Below are positions 26,101-38,900 of a DNA stretch of 64,000 bases, one piece after another; positions within the stretch are counted from its first letter, which is position 1; each line of letters starts with the position of its first letter. The DNA is from Atherinomorus stipes (taxonomy: Eukaryota > Chordata > Actinopteri > Atheriniformes > Atherinidae). Where the stretch lies: assembly GCA_023101725.1 (NCBI GenBank), contig JALJCO010010492.1, positions 124,001 through 188,000 of the forward strand. Reading direction: 5' to 3'. The translations under genes and the position numbers were made by a program. Under the pieces are notes generated by a model, which was not told where the DNA came from, did not search any database, and saw nothing but the letters and a program-made list of their open reading frames with translations.

Positions 26101-29100
26101 AAATTGAATAGAGACTGGTCTTTACGGAGTTGATAATAATGATGTAAGACAGTTGCTGTGTTTGACTGTTCCAGTTGACGAGGGGAGAACTCTCCTCGAT
26201 GGGGAGTAAAGCCAGGTACACACTGTGATTCGTCAAACCCTCACAGATAAAGAGACCACACACTTGATGATTTGATTTGTCAGACAAGAGACTTATTCTT
26301 CAGCAGAGAATCGGGTTTTTCACTGTCAATATTCCAAATCTCGCGTAATCAAGCAAGACTTCAGTGACAAGATTTCAGTGATAAGACGTTTGGTGTAGAC
26401 AAACATGGCGGACTTTTTGGCCTCTTACTTTCTGGGAATAAAACGCATACAAAGGAAAAAATTGTGGAAAAAGTCCTGGAGACAGCGGGGATGTGGGCTG
26501 TATGAACGAGTAGGAGGCAACACCGGGTCAATTGCCGGGAAATTATGAAGGTAAGCACAACGCCCACCATGTTTACTGTGTTTAACACCTAACTGACCCA
26601 TTTCTGACTAATGCAACTCTTACAAAAAGGGAAACATAATCTGGTGGCTGCTGATGGCTCCCCATTAGCACAGTCTGGTGGCTGTTTAAAGTTTTTCTTT
26701 TCTAATACTTAACTGTAGCGACCCGGACGGGACCCCTCAGCTTGCCGCAGTTAAATACGGCTACGTATGTCGATCTGACAATGTATGTTAAATTTTTTTT
26801 TTTTTTTTTTCAAATCTTTATTTAGCACATATATGGTAAAAGAAACACAAAAAAAAAACCAATACAAGATGAGCATGACAAAACATGTGCAAGGAAGGCA
26901 AAAAACCCGTAAGGGCTTATAAGAAGTTCTCCTAGTATAAATAAGAGAACTTAAAGAAATAAGTAGAGTGTATACATTGACATATTAATACTATTTAGAA
27001 AAATTTAATAACTAATAAAAGAAAAAAAATAGGAATATATGCATAGTTCAGTTATATGTAGAAGTCATTATTGTCCAACCAGTTAAGAAATAAATACTGT
27101 TTAACTGCTTTTTTAAACATGGAAGGTGATAAATCAAAAAAATGAGAAGGAAGTAGATGATAAACTTTGGCACCTCTAAAATGAATACTAAGTTGAGACA
27201 AGGATGTACGGACAGTTGGTAGTGTGATTTGACTTTTGGATCTTGTATTATAGGAGTGGTTGTCTTCCCCTCTTGTAAAATAACTGTTAAATGTATGGGG
27301 AAACTGATGATGCAAGGCTTTGAATACGAACTGTGCTGTGTGAAGAAAATTTACCTGAAAAATTGGAAGTATAGATAATTTTAGAAACAGTGGTTGTTGA
27401 CAGAACAACTCTGGTGCTTACCTTCACAGCGATTGACTCGGTGCTGCCTCCTGCTGGAGCCGATGTCTCTCATCTTCCCCCTTATTTCCACAGAAAGAAT
27501 ATCATAGTCCACGTCTTTGCGGTCATCAGACACCAGCAGGAGGCTGCACAGCGGGTGTTGTGGTGAAGGCATCCAGTTTTACACGGTGACTACACAAATT
27601 CAGGCTGATCACTGGTGTTTCTTCACAGGAATCCAGTAAAAACTTATTCCCTGTAAAGGAGAGTTCTCCCCTCGTCGACTTGAACGGTCAAATGCAGCAA
27701 CTGTCCAGCATTGTTGGAATTGACTCCGCAGAGACCAGTCTATATTCTGTTTCAACACACTTACAAAGCTTTCTGACCATCAAGGGTACTTACATGCGTG
27801 TGTAAGTGAGGTATGCATAAATTATGAAAATTGTCCTTGGATTACTCATTCCTGAAACATCTAGGAACATCCTGGAACATCTGTTGTCCCAGATGTGTGT
27901 TGGCATTGGAGAGGCTAATGAATAGCTTCTCCAGGCTGGTGATCTGCTGCCCGCTGAGGGATGTCTGATCCAGTGGGTCAGCAGCCAAATGAAGCTAGTT
28001 ATTAGCGTCTGATGCTAACGCCAATCTTGGACGGCCCAATGAGAAGACATTATGGCCTAGGTAGCTGCTGCAGGCTGATTGCAGCAGCATCTGGCTCCAC
28101 GGTGGCCGTGACCTCCTGGTACATGTATGTAGCTACCAACATGTGCTAAATTGTGAAGTTGGGCACAGCACAAAATGTTTGCGTTCCTTTTGCATGAGAT
28201 GCATTCATCAGTGCTTCATCACAGGTTTATATGAACATTTGGAAACATCTGTTCTAACATCTAAACGTGTAAAACCGTCTGTTCATCTCTCACGCTCTAA
28301 CACGGCTTCTTACCAACAGGAATGTTTTCCCAGCAGAGGAAGATGCTGGAGCGTAACGTGAGCTGGTCTCTGTCCTGGTTTCAGGGGTTGCTGGACCCTC
28401 TGGAGTCATTCTTGTTTTCACCTTTCCTCCAATCATATTTCTACATGTTTGCTGGACAAAAAAACACTGACAGCTTCACGCTTTTCAAGTTCAGACTGAG
28501 AACCCATCTGTTTACAACCGCATATAATCTCTGACATCACTTTCCCACGTTTCTATTGTTTCTATTTATTTTATTATTGTGTTTTCCTGTGTTTTATTGT
28601 TTTACTGTAAAGTGATCTTGAGTGTCCTGAAAGGTGCTACCAGATAAATTGTGTTGTTCTTATTCAGGGTTCTCATGCATGCTGGAATACCTGGAAGATG
28701 ATCGAACATTTTTCCAGTCATCGAAAACGCATGGAAAATTAGAAAACCAGTAAAATGTCCTGGAAAATTATTTTTCCTCCCTCCGCATCGTCTCTGCCTC
28801 GTCGCGGCTTCGTCTCTGCTTCGCGGCTGCTTCGTCTCTGCTTCGTGGCTGCTTCGTCTCTGCTTCGTGGCTGCTTCGTGGCTGCTTCGTCTCTGCTTCG
28901 TGGCTGCTTCGTGGCTGCTTGGTGGCTGCTTCGTCTCTGCTTGGTGGCTGCTTCGTCTCTGCTTGGTGGCTGCTTCGTCTCTGCTTGGTGGCTGCTTCGT
29001 CTCTGCTTGGTGGCTGCTTGGTGGCTGCTTCGTCTCTGCTTCGTGGCTGCTTCGTCTCTGCTTCGTGGCTGCTTCGTGGCTGCTTGGTGGCTGCTTCGTC

Positions 29101-32100
29101 TCTGCTTGGTGGCTGCTTCGTCTCTGCTTCGTCTCTGCTTGGTGGCTGCTTGGTGGCTGCTTGGTGGCTGCTTCGTCTCTGCTTGGTGGCTGCTTCGTCT
29201 CTGCTTGGTGGCTGCTTCGTCACTGCTTGGTGGCTGCTTCGTCTCTGCTTAGTGGCTGCTTCCTCTCTGCTTCGTGGCTGCTTCCTCTCTGCTTCGTGGC
29301 TGCTTGCTCTCTGCTTGGTGGCTGCTTGGTGGCTGCTTGGTGGCTGCTTCGTCTCTGCTTGGTGGCTGCTTTGTCTCTGCTTGGTGGCTGCTTTGTCTCT
29401 GCTTGGTGGCTGCTTTGTCTCTGCTTGGTGGCTGCTTCGTCTCTGCTTGGTGGCTGCTTCGTCTCTGCTTCGTGGCTGCTTCCTCTTTGCTTCCTCTTTG
29501 CTTCGTATCTGCTTCGTTGCAGCTTTGTTGCGGCTTCGTGGCTGCTTCGTGGCTGCTTCGTGGCTGCTTCGTCTCTGCTTGGTGGCTGCTTCCTCTTTGC
29601 TTCCTCTTTGCTTCGTCTCTGCTTCGTTGCTGCTTTGTCCCTGCTTCGTCTCTGCTTCGTCGCGGCTTTGTCTCGGCTTTGTCGCAGCTTCGTCACTGCT
29701 TCGTGGCTGCTTCGTCTCTGCTTTGTGGCTGCTTCGTGGCTGCTTCCTCTTTGCTTCCTCTTTCCTTCGTCTCTGCTTCGTTGCTGCTTTGTCTCTGCTC
29801 CGTCTCGGCTTCCGGTCTGCTTCATGTCTGCTTCGTCTCTGCGTCATCGCAGCTTCGGCTCGGCTTTCTGTCTGCTTTCTGTCTGCTTCGTGGTCGTACA
29901 AAATTTAAGCTACAATTGTAGAACACTTCTCCAAAAGCTTGGGGTGGAATTTATTAGTCTATGTTGTGATAACTTGACTCATACTGTTGCATCTGGAGAA
30001 GTCCTGAAAATGTCATGGAAAATAACTTCAAGAAAAGACTGGAAACCCTGTTATTCTTATCCAAGAACAAAACCCAGAAACCATCAGTTATGCAACTGGT
30101 CCCCATCTGCAGCCTCCGCCGGTATTTGCTATATGCTGCACATCCATTGTCCTCGAGGTCATCTTGTTTTTGTGTTACTTTAATCATTAATAATGAGCAT
30201 CTGCTTCATTGTAAGGGGGTTTAATACTTGTTAGTTGCTGGGTTAGTAGCTCTAGTGTTAGAGGGGTGAGGAAGCTGGCATGCTCGGTCTCAGGCTTCAT
30301 CTGTGCATCTCTGTTCGTCTGAGGTTGAGCTTCCCATCAGATATGAGGCTGAGGCTGCATACACTCGAGTAGATCTGGTGGTGTAGTGATTGGAAACCCT
30401 AGAAGAAGAGTTATCGTGGTGAAGGACTTGCATCTGCACAGATGTGTTGTCTGTAGTTTTCTCCATCTTTAAGTCTATTTCTCCCCATTTTTCTCTTCCA
30501 GGATCAAACAGAGAGGAACCGGTTTTCAGTCTACTGGAAGCAAGTTGGACCCATTGTCTTTGGCTCCTTCTGTCTCTTCATCTTTGACATGTGTGAGAGG
30601 TGGGAAATTTACTTTGTTGGACCACCTTTAGCTTTGATGATGGTGCACATTTGCAGTTGTAAAAACATAAAACAGAACTTGTGCAGTTCTGCATTTATTT
30701 CTGTCCAGTGTTGCGTTAATATTCATCCACATCTTGTGTAAAGTCTAATCCAGCAGATCCAAGGACTGAACTCTGACCAGTCCATGTACCATGAAAAAAA
30801 ATCAACTGTCAGTTAAATAAGTTGAAATTGACAAAAGTAATAATAAATAAAAATTCTATGAAAATCATTTTCATACTTTTTATAAACACTGTAACGGAGA
30901 TGGGTGATTTATCCCAGAAATCAATTGCAATTAAATTTATGTTCGCAGTGTGGTGGTAATGCACCTTTTAAGATGGAAAAGAGGGGGAAAACAAAGTAAG
31001 TGAAACTGATCTTGCGTTATCTTTCCAACCTGCTGGAGTAGCCGTCGTACAGCCCACAGTAGGTCAGGGACATGGAAGCCGATGGATCCAGTATAAGTCA
31101 CACCCAGACTCCTAAAATGCAACAACTGTGATGCTGGTTGGTAAACACCAAAACGTGTAACAAGTGATTTATTTAACAACCTAGAAAGCATCACCCTGAA
31201 CAGCCAATAATATTACAACGACCAGTGACGTAATTTTGGTCATTTTAAATGGAATAAAGCCAATGATGGCATATGATTCTATTATGTAATACTGCTTATT
31301 TTTGATGAGCAAACTGCACAAAAACTGCTATTTCTGAGAAATGCAGTCTGAATGATGTTGTTCTATTATTCAGGTGTTTTTTTCCAGTTTGGGCCACCTA
31401 ACTAACTAGTTGCACAAACTCAAAAATAGAGGTACCAATTTGTACTTAATAGGGTTCAAAGCTTGTTGCTGGGGGGGTTCCTTTTTGAAAGACATTTCTG
31501 TACCTTCATGGTCCATTTTTGTACTGTACCTTATCAAGCTGTATGAGTTAATAAAGTACAATTAAACCAATTAAAAATGATGAATGAAAGCCAATAAAAT
31601 AGAGATTATGACAACAATCAAAGATGCTAATAATAAATTAATGATTATTATATAAATATTAGGCCCAACACATATATAATTATACATAGAATTATTACTA
31701 TGATTACTATGATTATTATGAAAATCATAATGTAATAACTATGATTATACTACTGTTTAGAAGTACTGCTATTTATAGTTATTGTACAAGCTACACACAT
31801 TTTTCAATGCTGCAGGTACCCTTAGGGTTGAAATGGTACAAATTTGTACTTTATATTACTTTGGACCCTTTTTCATAGTATATAGGTACTTCTGGCCTCA
31901 TAAAGACCAATATTGTACTTTTGAGAGAACATTTGTAAAAAAAAAAAGTACCTACAGGTACAGAAATGTTCCTGTCCGTACCTCTACTTTTGAGTGTGTA
32001 TTACTGGTATAAATATAGATAAAATTTTGGGCAAGTTATGTTGTTGGCAGTGTTAGATTTCAAATGGCCCAAATCTCTCCGTTGTTGTTGGCAGGTGTTG

Positions 32101-35100
32101 CGTCGCTGGTTGCTGCACAGCCTGCAGCTGCGTAGAAAACATGGCGACGCAGGATGAAAAGCAAAGCAGCAGTTTCAGGTTGCAGCGAAGTCATCGCTCA
32201 TTCACGTCAGACAGAGAATCGTTATCGTGATGCAGATGAGTGTAACATAGAAAACGATGTCATGTTTCTTTCGTGGCGTCCAGTCCTCCCGTCTGTTGCT
32301 GAGCGTTGACCTGACTGAAGCAACCTTCACGGGGTTTTAAAGGTTCGGGGAATCTGGACCCGTCAGACTTCGTGACCGTTTTCCAGGTTCACGTCCATCC
32401 ACGCAAGTTTTATTAACGTGTTGGGCAGTTTTTCACCCACATCTCCTCATCTCAGCATCATTTCTCTGCAGCTGTTTTGTTTCTGGATGCAGAGAAATGA
32501 TTTCTACAACTTTTCCAACTGTGATGACTGTGTGTTTTGGCCAGATGATGTCATTTATCCACCTTATTCCTGAGCTAGTTCATGTAGAAACGACGATGCG
32601 TTCAACTTCCTGTGAGAAACCGGAAATAGCGCTTCGCCATTGACTCACAGTGTAAGATGTAGCTTTGGCTAGCGGTTTAGTCGAACATTTCAACATGAGT
32701 ATTCATAACATTTCTAAACTATTTTCCCCAGAAAAAGGTACTTGCACGGTTCGGGAACACGTTGTGTGGTTCGTGGTTGTACGAACAGCTCGGTTTTAGT
32801 GAGAGAGGCTGCAGGGCTCCAGACTGCCACAAGGTGGTCGCATTTTAGGACTAAAATATCATCTACTTTTATGTATATAAGATTGTGTCTCACCTCTTTC
32901 AACAAAACACGACCAACCTTATTCCTCTGTAACACTCTGCTCCCAATCTCTGGAATTCCAGATCTCTGTAGTGGACTCCTTCCTTCTCTCCAAATCCAGA
33001 CTCAAAACTCCTGCACAGACGTCTGATTTCACCCAATTCCATGTTCATCAATCCAATGTTGTTTTTTCTGTGTTCTGCTTAGTGTTTTAGTTTAATGTTT
33101 TGTCCGCTTTGTACAATGTCCTTTGGTGCTTTGATAAGGCGTCTGTCAAATTAAACGTATTTACTATTATTATTATTATTATCATTATTATTATTATTAT
33201 TATTGTTATGTAGGTATGATAAGCCTCGGAGCTTTTACGATTGCTTATTGCTTCACAGTCAGACATGACAGAGCTCAGAAGTAGCTAAAGGCTTCTGTTT
33301 GGTATTTTTGGCCAGATCTTCATCATCATCCTCCCACCCCTCTGTTTCAGGAGGCGGGGGGGAATGTGACGTCCTGTCTGAGCTGTGACAGCTGATGTTC
33401 CCACGTAGTTTACCTAAAAAGCCCGTAAAACGTGGAGCAGCGTGAGCATCTAGCATGTAAATAAAAGCCAGTTCCGGTAGAACCGGAAGTTGCTCGCATA
33501 TTTCTCGCGAGGGCTCATGGAGCACAGGAATGAGGTGGATAGGGTTTATTTGTTTGTTTCTCGTTTGGCTTTATGATGTAAACGATCTACTTCTGTTATT
33601 TCTGTTATAAGAATTTATTTTTGATCTCTTAATGTTTATTTTTTCTCTCACAGAGGTGTCCAGTTAACAAATCCCTTCTACAGCATCTGGGCGTCTGACG
33701 TAGGAACTGAGCTGGCTGTATCCTTTACAAGTCATATTCAGTAGCGGTGGTGTGTGTGGGGGTGGGGTGTGGGGGGGTATTCCTCCAGTGAAACTGTGCC
33801 AACTGCCAGATGTGACTGTTTGTTTTCTTGGCGCCAACATGAATCAGAAACTGATCTCCAGACTAATATAATGAGAAATAATTGATTGGAGCCATATGCG
33901 AGTGCACCGCTGAGGGACGGGATGGTGCGTTTAGGTGCACCTGCTTCTGCCTGCTTTGTTGATCTGGGTGTTGCATCAGTACAAGCTTTGCCCACATCTT
34001 TTTTCCTTGTTTTTTTCTGAATCTAGATGCACGCTGACTTTTAACATCCATCTCCTGCTGACCTATTTTGGTCCTTCTGTTTATTGCGTTATTGATTTAA
34101 AAAGTATGAATAGACTCACCGCACACTTCATCAGCGCGGGCGGAGCTACGGAGGTGGCCGGGGGGGCCGCAGCCCCTCCTGGACAATCACTGGCCACCCC
34201 AAAGCTTTAACCAGGTGGCGAACAAGCAGTTAGAGACCCCAAACTGCTTCCAAACCATTTTCCTTTCTTCTTATTATTATCTCAGCGAGAGAAGCTGATT
34301 TTAGGCATGTAGTCACAGCAGTGAACCGAATCCTCCAGAAAACATTTGTCCTCCTTATTTACACTGCAAAAACTCAAATCTTAACAAGTAGATTTTTCTC
34401 ATTTCTAGTCAAAATATCTTATCGCATTCCAAAATAAGACAAAATTACCTAAATAGAAACATTTCAATGAGATACATAAGAACTTTTTTAAGACAGATGC
34501 ATCTTATTTCAAGGAATCTTATCAAGAAAATTTCACATGTTCTTTTACAGATTTTTTTTTTTTTGTAATTACAAGCAAAAAACAATCTTGGCCTTTTTTA
34601 AAGGGGAAGTTCAGGATTTTTGACATAGGACCTCATTTACAAGTGAGCCAGGATCCTACTTATCACTGGAGACAGTTTCAACATATTTCATCCCGTTATT
34701 CTAGTTCCGGGAGCTGATGCTAATGCTAGCATTAGTCAATAGGAATCTGCTAGTCTGTCATTAAAGATAATCTTAACCACTCCAGAGATCATCTGAGGCA
34801 AATCATTTATAACTTCAGACAATCTGAATAAATGCCGTGTTAACAGAATAATGTTACAAATAAAACTAACCTGCATTTCGTTGCATTTTGATTGTTTCTG
34901 CTGAGAAACTTTACAAAGTTTTACTTCCTGTATTTGGCAGCAGAGTGATGTCAAAAACGTGCATGAAGGAATCTGATTACACAAGTATACAGTCAGAACT
35001 ACATCCACGTCTGAAAGGCATGAGGATATGTCGGATTTTGAAGACAATTTCAAACTTTTTTCATCAAACTGTCACCATATCCTTATGAACCGGAATACAC

Positions 35101-35946
35101 TGACAAAGGTAGTAACACTATCACCCGGAAGCAAAGTATATCATTCCAGTAATAGTAAAGACGCGATTTTTTTCTATAAAGATGCGCTTGGCTCTCGATT
35201 GCTGTGCATCCTAGTCTGACGCGCTCCAGCGTTGTCATGTGTTTTTGAAGTGATGATGAAATCCAAAACGCAACTCTTCTGGTACAAGAGGTTTATTTTC
35301 TCAGAGTGGATCCTTTCACGCCAGCATTTCCAAAAAACAAAACTTAAATCGTCTTACCGAAAAAGAAGTGACAGGCAGATCACGTCGGTTCATACCTTTC
35401 CATTCAAGTCATTTATCAAAACAAAAAACACCACTTAGCAGCGGTCTAAAACTGTATGGCTGCGTGCCTGAAACCGAGAGCTCAGGCGGCCCCAATAGCC
35501 AACACTAATATAATCCAGGTGCTGCAGTCACCTGTCTATAAAGAGGGGGCGGAGCTGCGAAACAGCAAGAAGCACAGCAGCAGAAAATCTAAACAAACAA
35601 TTCCCAATTTCATATTTCATTTCATACTTATCAAATCAACTTATACTTCAAACCACAATATTTTACTATGATATCTCATAACCAAACAGAAATAATAATG
35701 GTAAACTATAAAGAATGGAATATTAATCAAAACATAAATTAAGCATTTAATCAAATAAACCAAATCAAGCATTTGGCTCCAACATTCCGGCCCCTAATTG
35801 GCATGTAAAACCAAATGTCAATTAATTCAAACAAAACGAAGGAGCCAAAGTCATTTTCCCCTTTTTTTTAAAAAGTCCATTATAGAGTCTATAGATCCTT
35901 GTAGGCGCTTTACATAAGACTATGTAAGTCGAAAGAAGTCCAACGA

Positions 35947-35979
<33 letters not shown>

Positions 35980-38900
35980 AAGTGAATAGTGGGGGGGGGT
36001 GTGTGTACATGTTTAGATTTCAGTCTTTATGTGAAGCCTCCAGGAGAAGAACAAGTTTGGTTACAGGACGGCGGAGAGTGCTGGTCTTGGTCCGAACTTG
36101 CACTTGTCTTACAAGTCCCTTGGCATCTGGTAAGGTCTCTGTGACTTGTCCCATAACCCAAGAGCTTCTTGGGGCTGTTTCGTCGATGAGCAGGACGATG
36201 TCTCCTTTGTCATAGTTTTGTGTTTTCCTTGTCCATTTTTGTCTTTGCTGTAGTTCAGGCAAATATTCTTTTGTCCATCTCCGCCAAAACATGTCCGCCA
36301 TGTACTGAACTTGACGCCATCTCCTCCTGCTGTAAGAATCCTCTGGACTGAACACTCCAGGTGGTATGGAAGGTTTTGTTTTAAGAAGCAGAAGATGGTT
36401 TGGTGTCAAGGGTTCCAAATCCATGGGGTCGTTGGATGCTTTTGTGATTGGTCTATCATTGATGATGGCTTCTACCTCACAAAGTAAGGTGGCGAGTCCT
36501 TCGTCATCCAACGTTTGCTGGTGCAGGAGAGCATTGAGAATACGTCTGATAGACCGAATCTGTCTCTCCCAGACTCCTCCATGGTGTGATCCTGTAGGTG
36601 GGTTAAACAGCCAAGAAATGCCTTTTTCAGAGCCGCAGTTTGAATCAGAGAGTTGTCCAGAGCTTGAACAGCCTCACGCAGTTCACTCTCTGCTCTAACA
36701 AGATTGGTTCCATTATCAGACCTCATGATTTTAACAGGGCCTCTTCTGGAGACAAATCTCCTGATTGCATTGATGCAGGAATCAGTATTGAGATTATGTG
36801 CAATCTCTATGTGAACTGCCCTGATATTGAGACATGTAAAAATGACTCCATATCGCTTCACAGTAGACCTGCCACGCTTTACGTTGAAGGGGCCAAAGAA
36901 GTCTACACCCACGTTAGTAAAAGGTGGTTCGTCCGGAACAACCCTTTCCTTAGGTAAGTCAGCCATGAACTGCTCACCTTTCACAGCACTCATCCTCTTG
37001 CAGATGACGCATTTGGAGATCATTTTACGAATAGCTGAGATAGCTCCTGGTACCCAGAATTTTTGTCTCAAACGCGACAGAGTGTGACTTCTTCCACTGT
37101 GTCCGACATTCTCGTGGATGGGTCTGATAATTAGCTGTGTCACATGGTGGTTCTTTGGCAGGATGACAGGATGTTTAGATTCTGTTGGCATAGCAGACTT
37201 GCTTAATCTACCACCGACTCTCATAAGTCCATCCTGCAGAATTGGTGACAGTTTACAGAGGTGGCTGCTTGTTTTCACTGCATTTCCTTTCCTTAAAGCA
37301 GTCATCTCCTCTGTAAAGTTTGTTTCCTGCAAGAACAGAATAATTGCAACTTCCGCTTCTTGCAGATCTTGCACAGAGAGCGCTTGTTTGACCTGGTTGT
37401 CCTTTTTATTTCCAGGAATATCTTTTTTCTTTGCAATTGCCACTTTTAACATTGTTTTGACATGAAGAATCCAGGCCACAGCTCTTTTGAGGCGGTACCA
37501 ATCAGAGTACCATGAAAACATTCTTTGAACGGTGTTTTCACTCTCTTCCACAACAGCAACATTTGACACAAGCACCTTAACCTCTGGGTCGTCAGAAGTG
37601 AGAGTCAAATCTGAATCTGGTGTCTTAGGCCAATCAGATTCAGGTAGCTGAAGAAACTCTGGGCCTGAAATCCAGGTTGCAGACTTTAAGAAGCTGGGCA
37701 CAGAAACACCTCTTGAAGCACAATCAGCAGAATTCAGGCCGCTGTTGACATACCTCCACTGAGACACGTTGGAAGCAGATCGAATAGTTGCGACACGGTT
37801 GGCGACAAAGGTGTTAAATCTAGAAGTCTCATTCCTTATGTATTTTAGCACTGATGTGCTGTCGGTCCAAAAAACTGATGGCACAAGAGGGACTTCAAGC
37901 TCTTCTTGTAACATCCGATCCATTCTTATTGCTACGGTAGCTGCTGTGAGCTCCAGTCTTGGGATAGTCATAGGCCTTAAAGGAGCCACTCTAGCTTTGC
38001 CAATAACAAAAGCACAGTGAACTTGCTGGTGCTTATTTGACATCCTCAAGTAGGAGACAGTGCCATATCCACTCTCGCTCGCATCAGCAAAATGATGAAG
38101 CTGTGCTGAGTCAAGCTGTCCTAAACCATCAGGTTTGAGGCATCTCTTAACCTTGTAGTCTTCCAGCAAGCTCATGTTTTTCAACCAGGCATACCATTTC
38201 TGATGGAGGCTTTCAGGAATCATGTCATCCCACCCAAGCTTCAAGCGGCAGAGCTCCTGCAAGATTTGTTTGGCAGGAAGGATGACTGGTGCCAGCATTC
38301 CAAGCGGGTCATAAATGGAGCTAACCATTGATAGGATCCCACGTTGGGTGAGTGGCTTGTCTTGGAGCTGAATTTTGAATTTAAAAGAGTCTGTTTCAAT
38401 GCACCATTGCACACCTAATGCTCTTTCGACAGGCAAGATGTCTTGGTCAAAATCCAGGTCTCTGACCTCCTTGGCACGGTCCTCCTCAGCTATGGAGAGA
38501 ATCAACGCTTTGCTATTGCTGATCCACTTATTCAGCCTAAAGCCTCCTCTGGCACACAAAGCGCTCAAGTTTGCAGCAAGGGTCAGAGCTTCGTCTTCAC
38601 TCTCTACAGACTTGAGACAATCGTCTACATAGAAGTTTCTGAGCACAGTAGAAATGGTTTCTGAGTTAAATTTTGCCAAGTTGTCTGTTGCGCACTGCCG
38701 CAGAGCAAAATTCGCACAACTTGGAGAAGATGTAGCTCCGAATATGTGCACAACCATTTTGTACTCCTCAAGCTCTTTGCTCCAATCTCCATCAGGCCAC
38801 CAGAGAAATCTTAGAAGGTCAGAATCTTCCTCTGGGACTCTCACCTGATGAAACATCCCTTCAATATCAGCCATGAAGGCAACAGGTTTCTGGCGAAACC

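Noticed and set aside
28786..29895. CRISPR array
   Set aside because: Contiguous 11-bp repeats without spacers in a vertebrate intron.
28768..29901. 377-codon minus-strand and 438-codon plus-strand ORFs
   Set aside because: They come from an 11-bp tandem unit without stop codons; every frame gives the same cyclic peptide.
35785..36019. Possible envelope gene in the BEL/Pao element
   Set aside because: Only about 235 bases lie between integrase and LTR, with no membrane-protein frame.
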